This document shows, piece by piece, positions 43,820 through 52,180 of a DNA stretch of 64,000 bases. Every line of letters begins with the position of its first letter. Positions within the stretch are counted from its first letter, which is position 1. The translations under genes and the position numbers were made by a program. This DNA comes from Fibrobacterota bacterium (GTDB lineage: Bacteria > Fibrobacterota > Chitinivibrionia > Chitinivibrionales > Chitinispirillaceae), in NCBI GenBank assembly GCA_023412475.1, contig JAEYNR010000059.1, positions 12,481 through 76,480 on the forward strand. The letters run 5' to 3'. The notes beneath the pieces were generated by a model. It was not told the DNA's origin. It ran no database searches and worked only from the letters and a program-made list of their open reading frames with translations.

Positions 43820-44038
43820 GTGCCCCCACTTAAAAATTTAAAACTAAATGAAACCAGGCTATTTCTGGCCACCGGACTCTGCGGGGGATTTACAACCCTT
43901 TCCTCTTTTGTATTTGAATTGAGCCAGTATTATAAAGAAAAAGAGTATCTTTTTGCCTCATTGTACCTCACCGGTACTTTGTTTGGTGCAACCTTTGCCT
44001 TTTTTGCAGGATTAAAGCTGGTTGAATTCTTTGAGTAG
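43820..44038 (+). pseudogene. C-terminal half of a CrcB/FluC fluoride channel
   Basis: The 72-residue frame carries LFLATGLCGGFTTLSSFVFE and a final membrane helix, the TM3-TM4 half of FluC (the GxCGGxTTFSTF signature is clear). The N-terminal half with TM1-TM2 and the GGxxGAxxRY motif is absent, and the 140 nt upstream to tRNA-Val contain no trace of it. A functional FluC needs four helices, so this is a truncated remnant. The break lies beside a tRNA gene. Confidence 0.75.
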
Positions 44039-44131
44039 ACGACACTCCCATGTCTCAATCCCTCTTGATGATGTATTCAGAATAAAAAATCCTGACTACT
44101 GCACAACAAGCTGGAGTTACAGTAAAAAAAG

Positions 44132-45328
44132 CTACTTTATTTTTGTAAAAGGAACAACAGCCCGTTCCTGTTCGCCTACAATGTGGCACAGGTATTTCCC
44201 TGGTGTAGAAACCGACAGAGGAAGGGAGGAAGAACCCGGCATAACTCTCCGTCTTACATCATTTCCCAGTTTTCTCCCTTTAAGATCGGTAAGATAGATA
44301 GAAAAATCTGATGAACGGTTCAGGAAAATATTAACAGCACACAAACCATTTTTTTCTGACACAAAGGCATTGATTCGGTTTGTTTTCTGGGAAGAACTGA
44401 GATGCCTAATGCCAGAGAAAGGATAAGGTGTGTGGAAATACTGCGTGCGCTCCATGTTAACCATTTCATAAGATACATCAAATACTCTTGATTGATAGAT
44501 TGACTGAGTGATACGGTTACCATCATAGAGCAATTTTAATATCGCAGTGGTTATCCATTCCCCTTCTGCATTTGAAAAACTGTGAATTTCCGTTACTTTA
44601 TCATCGGTTATGACAGTTGAATCTTTGCCGCTAGTAACAAATGAAGATGTTTCTTTATCCACGGTATAGTTCAGTGTCACAATGCTGTTTCCAATATAAA
44701 GATATTCATTTCTGCTAAACAATGTCCAGGCAGTATCCTCGGATGAATAACCCAACCCACTTAACTCTTCTGTTATTGCGCTGAACTTAAAAAAGGTGGA
44801 ATCAGCAATAATTTTCTGATTTTCGAGTCTGTATCCTGTTTGTGAATGATATGTAGCATTACCGAACACTTCAATTATGGAGAAGTCAAAGGCCATTTCA
44901 TTTTTCACCAGGCAGTCTCCGGAATACCAGTTTTGTATGGAGGAGTACGGTTCTTTCCGGAATTCACCACTCAAAGGATCTTTCATGTAAGTGATTGAAC
45001 TTGTTATCTTTTGACCATCGTAAGAGATGACTCCACGCGTATCGCCTATAAGTGAATCATAACTGCGAGTAAATACTTCAGCAGGTTTGCCGTTTGCACC
45101 AGGTGTGGAGTAAGACACTGCTAAGGTGTCTTTCCACTCTTCTGTGACTTTATCCCACATCTGTGTTACTGCCCATTTGTAATCGACATTATTCATTATT
45201 TCCATATTATGAGCAAGCTCTCCACCATAAAAACCAGATTGTCCAAATGTCTTGGAATGAGTGGCTGAAAAAAGGAAAAAAGTCGCTGTAAGTAACAGAC
45301 TTCTTATAAAAAAGGATGGTCCACACAT
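44132..45328 (-). CDS. Secreted protein of unknown function with C-terminal sorting-like domain
   Basis: 398 residues, signal peptide (SFFIRSLLLTATFFLFSATH). The body is a series of beta strands resembling repeated sheet-forming lipoprotein-like modules (NVDYKWAVTQMWDKVTEEWK; RLENQKIIADSTFFKF) with no recognised catalytic motif. The last ~75 residues (FSIYLTDLKGRKLGNDV, then SVSTPGKYLCHIVGEQERAV) match the sorting-like domain of the cellulases at 9-18 kb. AAGGAG lies 8 nt before the ATG. Confidence 0.75.
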   Translation of the reverse strand: MCGPSFFIRSLLLTATFFLFSATHSKTFGQSGFYGGELAHNMEIMNNVDYKWAVTQMWDKVTEEWKDTLAVSYSTPGANGKPAEVFTRSYDSLIGDTRGVISYDGQKITSSITYMKDPLSGEFRKEPYSSIQNWYSGDCLVKNEMAFDFSIIEVFGNATYHSQTGYRLENQKIIADSTFFKFSAITEELSGLGYSSEDTAWTLFSRNEYLYIGNSIVTLNYTVDKETSSFVTSGKDSTVITDDKVTEIHSFSNAEGEWITTAILKLLYDGNRITQSIYQSRVFDVSYEMVNMERTQYFHTPYPFSGIRHLSSSQKTNRINAFVSEKNGLCAVNIFLNRSSDFSIYLTDLKGRKLGNDVRRRVMPGSSSLPLSVSTPGKYLCHIVGEQERAVVPFTKIK

Positions 45329-45531
45329 TCCGAGGCTCCTTTATTCTGTTGAAAGCGGTACTTAATGGCTGGTTGTATTATACAAACAGGAAGATAAATG
45401 TTTGGTTGATGAGTGTCAATGCGGTTATCCACCCCTTTATGGCTATCTGCAATCTTTCAATAGCCACCACCACTACTTTTGTTTATTTTCTCATTTTATC
45501 ATACTCAACTTAAATAGAGAGACTTCAGATC

Positions 45532-47448
45532 ATGAAAATCTTTGTTCCCGGACGAATCTGCCTTTTTGGTGAACATACCGATTGGGCTGGCGGTTATCGC
45601 CGAATAAATGGCGCACTGGAGAAAGGTTATACCCTGATCAGTGGAACCAATCAGGGGCTTTATGCTGAAATTAAAGCTCATCCTTCAAAGTTAATTTTCA
45701 AAACCACACTCACCGATCAGGTTTTTGAAATCCCGATGAACCGTGATGCTCTGCTTAAAGAGGCTCAGAAAGGTGGAATCTTCAGCTATGTGGCAGGTGT
45801 AGCTTATCAGGTTCTTACTCATTACAGGGTGCATGGACTGGAGATAAACAATTTTAAGACTGATCTGCCGGTAAAAAAGGGACTCTCTTCCAGCGCTGCA
45901 ACCACAATTCTAGTGGCCCGCGCATTTAACCGCATCTATGACCTGAAAATGACTATCCGCGGAGAGATGGAGTTTGGATATCTGGGTGAAATCACCACGC
46001 CATCTCGTTGCGGCCGGATGGACCAAGGATGTGCCTATGGAGATCGCCCGATTGTGATGACTTTTGACGGTGACCGGGTCGATGTCGAGGAAGTAGCCGT
46101 TGGGGGGGATTTTTATTTCGTGATTGTTGACTTGTGTGCTGGAAAAGACACCAAAGAGATCCTAAGCAAACTCAATAAATGCTACCCTTTCGCAGATAAT
46201 GAAATGCAGAGTGCAGTCCAGGAGTATCTGGGTAACATCAGCGCATCAATAACCAGAAGTGCTGTCGATGCAATAAAAAAGGGAGATGCGGCTACTCTGG
46301 GTAAATTAATGACCCAGTCTCAGGCTGAGTTTGACAAGGCTTGCATGCCGGTATGCCCCTCTCAGCTCACTTCACCAGTACTTCATAAACTTCTGTCATG
46401 GCCTCCAATTCAGCCTTACATTCTGGGAGGCAAAGGGGTGGGTTCACAGGGTGACGGGACCGCGCAACTTCTGGTTAAGGATCGCCAGACACAGGAACAG
46501 GTGATCAAAATCATCGAATCTGAACTTAAAATGCAATGTCTCAGCCTTACCTTGTCATCGGCTAAAAAAGTACGTAAGGCCGTTATTCCGGCTGCCGGCT
46601 TTGGAACACGACTTTTTCCGGCAACTAAGGCTGTGAAAAAGGAACTCTTTCCGATTATTGGCAAAGATGGAGTTGTTAAACCAGTAATTCAGGCGATAGT
46701 TGAAGAGGCCCTCAGTGGTGACATCGAAGAAATCTGTGTAATCGTACAAAAAGGTGACCGGGAGATCTTTGAGGATTTTTTCCATACACCCCCACCAGTT
46801 GAGCACTTCGCCAAACTTTCTAAAGAAGCTCAAAAGATATCTGAATATATCATTGAAATAGGCCATAAGATAACATTCATCGAACAGGAAACTCAGAATG
46901 GTTTCGGGGATGCAGTCTACTGCGCAAAACAGTGGGTCGGTAATGAACCGTTTCTTCTTATGCTTGGCGATCACCTGTATGCTTCTGATAACGACACCTC
47001 TTGCACACGTCAACTGCTGGATGTCTACGAAAAGTACGGGCGCAGTGTTGTCGGGCTCAAACTTACACCCGCTGAACTTATCCGCCACTTCGGAACAGTC
47101 ACCGGTACCTGGGTAGAGGATCAGTCGGTTATAGCTATTACCGAGTTTGCGGAAAAACCGGATGCGGTCTATGCAGCCGAACATTTGCGAATGGAAAATA
47201 TGCCCGATGACCAGTATTGTACCGTCTTTGGCCAGTATGTGCTTTCTCCCCGCATATTCGAATTTCTGGAGGAGAAAATAAGTAACAATATTCGCGAAAA
47301 AGGTGAATTCCAGCTTACCTCCTGTCTTGACACACTACGACTCGAGGAGGGATTCATGGGCTATCTGGTGCAGGGAAGAAGATTTGATATTGGTCTTCCC
47401 TATGCCTATCTGCAGTCACTGGGAGAGTTTGCTGGTTGTTATATTTAG
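45532..47448 (+). CDS. Bifunctional GHMP sugar kinase - GalU-type nucleotidyltransferase fusion
   Basis: 638 residues. Residues 1-340 are a GHMP kinase: PGRICLFGEHTDWAGGYRR, LPVKKGLSSSAATTILVAR (112-130, ATP loop) and LGGKGVGSQGDGTAQLLV (third motif); SRCGRMDQGCAYG resembles glucuronokinase/galactokinase-type motifs. Residues ~345-638 are a UTP-glucose-1-phosphate uridylyltransferase: KAVIPAAGFGTRLFPATKAV, VIVQKGDREIFEDFF and FLLMLGDHLYASD. Together they would phosphorylate a free sugar or sugar acid at C1 and convert it to a UDP-sugar. Substrate unknown. Bacteroides FKP is a precedent with the domains in the opposite order. The 3' end is duplicated at 51822. Confidence 0.88.
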   Translation: MKIFVPGRICLFGEHTDWAGGYRRINGALEKGYTLISGTNQGLYAEIKAHPSKLIFKTTLTDQVFEIPMNRDALLKEAQKGGIFSYVAGVAYQVLTHYRVHGLEINNFKTDLPVKKGLSSSAATTILVARAFNRIYDLKMTIRGEMEFGYLGEITTPSRCGRMDQGCAYGDRPIVMTFDGDRVDVEEVAVGGDFYFVIVDLCAGKDTKEILSKLNKCYPFADNEMQSAVQEYLGNISASITRSAVDAIKKGDAATLGKLMTQSQAEFDKACMPVCPSQLTSPVLHKLLSWPPIQPYILGGKGVGSQGDGTAQLLVKDRQTQEQVIKIIESELKMQCLSLTLSSAKKVRKAVIPAAGFGTRLFPATKAVKKELFPIIGKDGVVKPVIQAIVEEALSGDIEEICVIVQKGDREIFEDFFHTPPPVEHFAKLSKEAQKISEYIIEIGHKITFIEQETQNGFGDAVYCAKQWVGNEPFLLMLGDHLYASDNDTSCTRQLLDVYEKYGRSVVGLKLTPAELIRHFGTVTGTWVEDQSVIAITEFAEKPDAVYAAEHLRMENMPDDQYCTVFGQYVLSPRIFEFLEEKISNNIREKGEFQLTSCLDTLRLEEGFMGYLVQGRRFDIGLPYAYLQSLGEFAGCYI

Positions 47449-47575
47449 GTATAAGCCCTTGTGAGGTTTCAGTTTTGTTTTACAAGGCAGTGTGATTTCC
47501 GGGAAGGGTTCCCCAGAGGTGATTTTTCATCTTTTAAACCTTTTATCTCTGGGGCGCCTTTCCGGAATTAAAATT
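47371..47575 (+). repeat. Duplicated segment, copy 1 (3' end of fusion gene plus downstream)
   Basis: This ~205-bp segment covers the last 25 codons of the kinase-GalU gene, its stop and ~125 nt downstream, including one CCCCAGAG hairpin. A diverged copy lies at 51822-52027. Confidence 0.75.
47511..47554. repeat. CCCCAGAG/CTCTGGGG 44-bp hairpin element, copy a
   Basis: 8-bp inverted arms CCCCAGAG (47511-47518) and CTCTGGGG (47547-47554) enclose a 28-nt AT-rich loop. Three more elements of the same size and arms occur at 51962, 54112 and 63597. Lies 62 nt after the fusion-gene stop. Confidence 0.75.
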
Positions 47576-47806
47576 CTAAACCGCTCGGGCGTAATGACAA
47601 TGCACCTCGGTATTCTTTCGAGTATGATAATAATAAGGTGTTTTCTGCGCCTATAAAATTACACCCGAAAAGATCTGAATCTAAAAACCAGACACCTTCG
47701 AGGTCGGCGCCTCTGAATGTTAGTTCTTTTCTTTCCTTATAACATATTGTATTCCCAAAGATAATTCTGTGCGTGTTGAGCGTGGTCAGTGTATACCTTT
47801 TTCGCT
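47568..47806 (-). pseudogene. Pentapeptide-repeat protein remnant
   Basis: One minus-strand frame reads GNTICYKERKELTFRGADLE, then GVWFLDSDLFGCNFIGAEN, with A(D/N)LxG-like pentapeptide spacing, ending at TAA (47568-47570). No start codon with a ribosome site is found and the repeats are too few for a complete beta-helix, so it is read as a degraded fragment. Recognition rests on a short stretch. Confidence 0.4.
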
Positions 47807-47830
47807 GTCGGGTGATAAAACGCTCATTAA

Positions 47831-48079
47831 AGACGCAACTATGAGCTATACGACCCTCTGCATTGCCCTAAGTGCGGCGGTACCATGAAGATCATCAGTT
47901 TCATGGAAGACGATGCCGTGATTGAGCGAATTCTCAAACATTGCGGCAAGTGGAAGGTGGGTATTGCACGATTGCCATCCATCTCAGGTACTACCGCTCC
48001 GGTGACGGTTGCTGATCCCGACAAAAAGTCGGACAAACTTGGCAAACCAGATCAAAGCACTTTCAAAAGATTCAATTGA
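47831..48079 (+). pseudogene. C-terminal remnant of an IS91-like (Y2) transposase
   Basis: The frame RRNYELYDPLHCPKCGGTMK, then IISFMEDDAVIERILKHCGKW, matches the zinc-binding C-terminal tail of IS91-family transposases (DPLxCPxCGGxMRIIAFIxD). An in-frame stop lies just upstream (47828-47830) and nothing of the catalytic domain remains. Likely a relic of a mobile element. Confidence 0.6.
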
Positions 48080-48155
48080 GAAAAGTATCTCAATTTTATG
48101 AGGCTTACTGATAGAAATAAAAGGTAGAGAATAAAGAAAATTTTAGTGACATTTA

Positions 48156-48192
48156 CAAAAAGAAGAGCGCACATATAAGGTGCGCTCTTCTT
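48156..48192 (-). terminator. Intrinsic terminator after the cysteine-rich secreted protein gene
   Basis: Perfect 13-bp stem AAGAAGAGCGCAC (48160-48172) / GTGCGCTCTTCTT (48180-48192), 7-nt loop, followed on the minus strand by TTTTT. It begins 24 nt after the stop codon. Confidence 0.88.
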
Positions 48193-48216
48193 AATTAACC
48201 TTTTTTAAACTGAATA

Positions 48217-50463
48217 TTATTGAACAAAACCCATTTTATCAATCAAAAATGCTCCGGTTCCATTATTGATATTCAGATCAATTTCAAAAGTACAATCCGA
48301 AGCATCGGATCGTAGAACATCTAATACATCTTCAGGTATAGTGAATATGGCTGAATTATACTCTTCATAAAAGAAAGTGGTTAACTCCCTCTGATCGATC
48401 CACCTGTCGATTATACCATGTGATGGACAGGAGAATTTTAAGGCCAAAGCGCCAACCCAATACTGATTAGGCTGAGGAGATGGAACGTATAGATCGATAT
48501 TAATCTTATTAGTAATGTTTGTCATTTCCCCGGCACTGAAAGAACGACTTTTAATTGGAATAAATCCGCCACCACTAACTGAAATTGCTCCATTCCCCTC
48601 TTCAATCGGACTCTGAACAATTGAAATCTGGCCTACATCAGAAGTCCAGTCTTCATCATTGTCAAAACTGAATAGTGAATTTCCTGCTACATCAAGATTT
48701 CTACTTCCACGTGTATGAAAAACAGTTCTGGCTTTTACATCACCGGTAAATCTAAGGTTATCAATTCGATAACTATTATTACAACCGGGGTTATTCAAAG
48801 CCAGACGCAATTCACAATTTGGATAATCACCAGCAAACCCATTGTAAACTTCTTCCGGAAGTTCAAAATTCAACGTGTTCCAGCTATCACTCGAAAGCAG
48901 GGTAAGTTCCACTTGTCCAACCCATGCATTATTGAGATTTGCTTTTGGTATATCAACATACAACTGAACTGCTCCAGGCCAGTTTGGATCTGAGAGCAGT
49001 GCCGGAATAAAAACATCAACACTTAAGGTATGAGATATCATACCGAATTCGGTTGTGTTTGTTTTCGGGCTGGTAAAAAGCATGTAGTTACACCCGTCAA
49101 CACGCATAGACCCATTGCCTTCTGACTTTACAATAGTATCAGTAGTTAATGTTGTGCCCTCCGGGCCTTTCCATTCCGGCGGATCATCATCAAATGTTGT
49201 CCAGGTTGGCTTAGCGACAGGCACCCTGAAAATTTTACAGTAAAGTTTCTCAATAATATCATTAGTTGTAGAGAATAAAAAATTGGTATTTGTATATGGT
49301 TTCCACTGTGCATTTTCGGGATCATATGGATTCCAAGCCACTACTCCGCGTTTGCGTGCCCAATCCAGTGTAAGATTTGATATTGTCGGATGCGTAAAAC
49401 TCTGCATCTGAAGCTCTTCTTCTGTACAGTTGGTACAGTTTGGATCATCCAGACTGGCTACAGCATCACAGAATACATTCGGATAATCTGTACAGATTTG
49501 TGAATAATAATCATCCATGTACCCTCTCCATGGTAACAATGAAGCATCAACACCAGCCTTAGTAAATGCATTATCGATATCTGAGGGGCTTTCCATTCCA
49601 ACAAGTTTGGTTGCCTGAATAGTATTATAGAATACATCAAAAGTCTCTATCAGGTTTCCACCAACTTCAGCATCAATTTTCCTTGCTGTTGGTCCAGGTT
49701 CGGCAAACAATGCATTACAGGCCATTAAAATACCGAAATTATGATCTTTATAAAATGCTCCGGTAGTGCTTAAATCCAAGCAGTTGGATGGTACTTCGAT
49801 TGGCAGTGTTGCAAGTTCTTTCCCGATAAAAGAGAAGTTGCCATTTATAATATTGTTAAATAATGATTCCAGTTGCGGATTTCCAGCTGATAATTTATTG
49901 TACCATACAGAATCCTGCAGATCTTCCTTGAGATAAGCGAAGTTAACAAATCCATAATGTCCATACTGTTCAAGCGAGTCGATTGTTCTGTATATAGCAA
50001 CCACACGGTGTAGATCTTTTATCGGCGCTCCAATTTCCGAAGCAATATCACATGCTACTGATGTTAAATAATCGACAATATACTGTTTAAGCTGGTCAAG
50101 TGGTTCAAGGATATCATCAACAGCATCACAGAGCTTTTTATTAGAGTTGAAATCGAATATATTTTCTATAGTACATGTTGTAAAATCATATACGCAACCT
50201 ATATGGCATCCGGTGCAACCGACAATCCCTTCAACTGCACACCAAACAGGAGCGGAGGCAGCGCATGCAGGAGCGGCAGCCCAACAAATAGGATTCATCC
50301 CGCAATCAACGCAATCACTTTCCCTGTCAGCAATGCAGTTCACTATTTTATATGCACAATCATTGACTATACAATCTGTTGCACAAACGCCATCATCAAC
50401 TGCACATGCCGCTTGGACAACAGTTGTTGCAATAGGATAGAGATATAGTTGGGAATAAATCAA
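48217..50463 (-). CDS. Large protein with Cys-rich N-terminus and two C-terminal beta-sandwich modules
   Basis: 748 residues. The first ~110 residues hold about 20 Cys (AACAVDDGVCATDC, DCVDCGMNPICWAAAPAC, GCTGCHIGCVYDFTTC), suggesting a disulfide-knotted extracellular domain. A helical middle follows (to ~425), then two similar ~150-residue modules starting TWTTFDDDPPEW and SLFSFDNDEDW that look like carbohydrate-binding jelly rolls. The only usable start is a TTG at 50463, 12 nt after an in-frame TGA, and the N-terminus lacks a positively charged signal peptide. The 5' end may be damaged. It lies downstream of a truncated peptidase gene. Confidence 0.65.
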   Translation of the reverse strand: MIYSQLYLYPIATTVVQAACAVDDGVCATDCIVNDCAYKIVNCIADRESDCVDCGMNPICWAAAPACAASAPVWCAVEGIVGCTGCHIGCVYDFTTCTIENIFDFNSNKKLCDAVDDILEPLDQLKQYIVDYLTSVACDIASEIGAPIKDLHRVVAIYRTIDSLEQYGHYGFVNFAYLKEDLQDSVWYNKLSAGNPQLESLFNNIINGNFSFIGKELATLPIEVPSNCLDLSTTGAFYKDHNFGILMACNALFAEPGPTARKIDAEVGGNLIETFDVFYNTIQATKLVGMESPSDIDNAFTKAGVDASLLPWRGYMDDYYSQICTDYPNVFCDAVASLDDPNCTNCTEEELQMQSFTHPTISNLTLDWARKRGVVAWNPYDPENAQWKPYTNTNFLFSTTNDIIEKLYCKIFRVPVAKPTWTTFDDDPPEWKGPEGTTLTTDTIVKSEGNGSMRVDGCNYMLFTSPKTNTTEFGMISHTLSVDVFIPALLSDPNWPGAVQLYVDIPKANLNNAWVGQVELTLLSSDSWNTLNFELPEEVYNGFAGDYPNCELRLALNNPGCNNSYRIDNLRFTGDVKARTVFHTRGSRNLDVAGNSLFSFDNDEDWTSDVGQISIVQSPIEEGNGAISVSGGGFIPIKSRSFSAGEMTNITNKINIDLYVPSPQPNQYWVGALALKFSCPSHGIIDRWIDQRELTTFFYEEYNSAIFTIPEDVLDVLRSDASDCTFEIDLNINNGTGAFLIDKMGFVQ

Positions 50464-50569
50464 AAGAATTCATTTTCAATTTTCGTACACTCAATTACAA
50501 TATTGTTGTTGAAAAAGTAAAAGGTAGAGATGGTGTTAACCTGCATGTCAAAAACATCAATGAAAAACA

Positions 50570-51496
50570 TCAGACAAAGCCTTCAGAGTTTAATTTGTTC
50601 GCGATATTCAGCAAACCAATAAATCCATTCTCTTCAACCGGATTTGTTCCATCTGTATGAGTTACTACCAGAATTGTTTCATCCCTTTTTTCACCTTCAA
50701 GAACTGTCCACACCGTATGCACAGTGGCAGTATCCAGGCTACCCGGAAGTCTAAGGTTTGCCTGAAGATTGTTTTTTGCTGCAGCAACAATCTTTTCGCC
50801 TTCATCACCCGCTGCCCAGACAGCCGGAATTGAAAAGTAGGGTAATGTGAATGGAACATATTGTCCCGAAGCCAAACCAGTACTCATGTTTTTCCAGACT
50901 GCGATGACCCCAAGTGCTCCTGCTTTATGAAATTTATCAAGTTTCGGCCCGAAAAGAGTACTAGACAACACAGGATTTCTGATCATGACAGGAAGTACAT
51001 CCTGACCAGACGGGTATTCCTTTACAACATTAAACAACACATCTGTTGGTATATTTTTATCGGGTACTTCAACTACTGCGATTTTACCTTTTGCTTTTTT
51101 ATACTTTTTCCCTGATATGTATACCAGATTACCAGTTACACCTGTTTTACAAGTAATACCAGAGAATGGATATGCGGAAGCAAGGCCAACAGTTTTATCG
51201 CCATCCTTTGTAATAATAGACAATGAAATATCATCTACTGTACTGCGGTTGAACAGATGAGGATCACGATAAGGTTTGAGACCAATGGAATCAAATTGCC
51301 TGGCAATCCAGTCAATGCATATCTTATGAGCATCACTACCGGTTGTTCTCGTTTCCCACGATGATACAGTCCTTACCCATTCTTCAAGCATGTCAGATTC
51401 TATAGTATTGGATGATACGCTCTCCTGAGATTGTATATGATGACTCATCAGAATAATAGTTACCATAATGAATATTGAGAATTTTCTAAAAGACAT
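50570..51496 (-). pseudogene. M28-family metallopeptidase truncated within its catalytic domain
   Basis: 308 residues with signal peptide (MSFRKFSIFIMVTIILMSHH) and AGGAG upstream. A long N-terminal region with a PA-like insert (GNLVYISGKKYKKAKGKIAV) leads into the M28 core ILVVTHTDGTNPVEENGFIG, which holds the first zinc ligands (HTD). The frame stops 18 residues later at EGFV, so the remaining Asp, Glu and His ligands are missing. The signal peptide and most of the gene are intact; the 3' half has been deleted. Probably inactive. Confidence 0.7.
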
Positions 51497-51821
51497 CAGT
51501 GCTCCTTTTGCTGCTAAAAGCGATGAATTGAGTCTTAAACTTAAAAAAATCAGGCATATGCAGTCCTGAAGAATTGCTCCGGGCCTCTGCAGGGATGATT
51601 AAAATGAACATGTGCAATTACCTTAATGACTATCCTTAGGAAATCGGCTGTTTCTGTCACAAGATTAAAAATAATTAATTAAAGCCGGTTACAATTAAAG
51701 AACTTATCCTGCAATCATTCAGGGAAACATATAATTCGACTACGCTACTCAGTTCAGGTTGACAAGGAGTGGTCCGGATTGAATTTGATACTTTTTTGGG
51801 GGCAAAGATTTCCGATTGCGT
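51497..51821. other. Intergenic stretch, nothing recognised
   Basis: 325 nt upstream of the truncated M28 gene. Beyond the expected promoter I see no gene or repeat before the duplicated segment begins at 51822. Confidence 0.35.
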
Positions 51822-52027
51822 CAGGGAAGAAGATTTGATATCGGGCTTCCCTATGCTTATCTGCAGTTACTGGGAGAATTTGCTGGTTGTTGAATTTAGG
51901 TACAGGCCCTTGTGAGATTTCAGTTTTGTTTTTCAAAAAGCAGTGTGGTCTGCAAAGGGTTCCCCAGAGGTAACTTTTTGCCTATTTAACCTTTCATCTC
52001 TGGGGCAGCTTTCTGGAATGAAAATTG
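51822..52027 (+). repeat. Duplicated segment, copy 2 (remnant of fusion-gene tail)
   Basis: Diverged copy of 47371-47575. It still reads as the tail QGRRFDIGLPYAYLQ-LLGEFAGC followed by a stop, then the same downstream sequence with a CCCCAGAG hairpin. No upstream part of the kinase-GalU gene is present, so it is a non-functional duplicate tail. Confidence 0.75.
51962..52005. repeat. CCCCAGAG/CTCTGGGG 44-bp hairpin element, copy b
   Basis: Arms at 51962-51969 and 51998-52005 around a 28-nt AT-rich loop. Copy within the duplicated segment, so not independent of copy a. Confidence 0.7.
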
Positions 52028-52088
52028 CTCAAAATTTCTTCGATGAAGCTTCACAAAAAAACAAGGAGTGTGTCAGAAACTACAAAAA

Positions 52089-52180
52089 TATTACTCCGGC
52101 AATTAAATTTGTGCAAAAAAGGCGCTGTTTTTTACGGAAAAAAGCAGTTCTCTTATGCATATTTTATTGCCGGAGTAATA
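52089..52180. mobile_element. MITE-like 92-bp palindromic element
   Basis: Left end TATTACTCCGGCAAT and right end ATTGCCGGAGTAATA are perfect 15-bp terminal inverted repeats. Between them lies an AT-rich interior with a further imperfect palindrome (CTGTTTTTT...AAAAAAGCAG). Single-ended copies of the same terminus occur at 2931, 20933 and 24698. The element supplies the last nine codons and the stop of the gene at 52153-52869. No transposase is inside it. Confidence 0.65.

Noticed and set aside
46555..47184. 209-residue minus-strand frame inside the kinase-GalU fusion
   Set aside because: Antisense to strongly conserved GalU motifs; no start context and no family resemblance.
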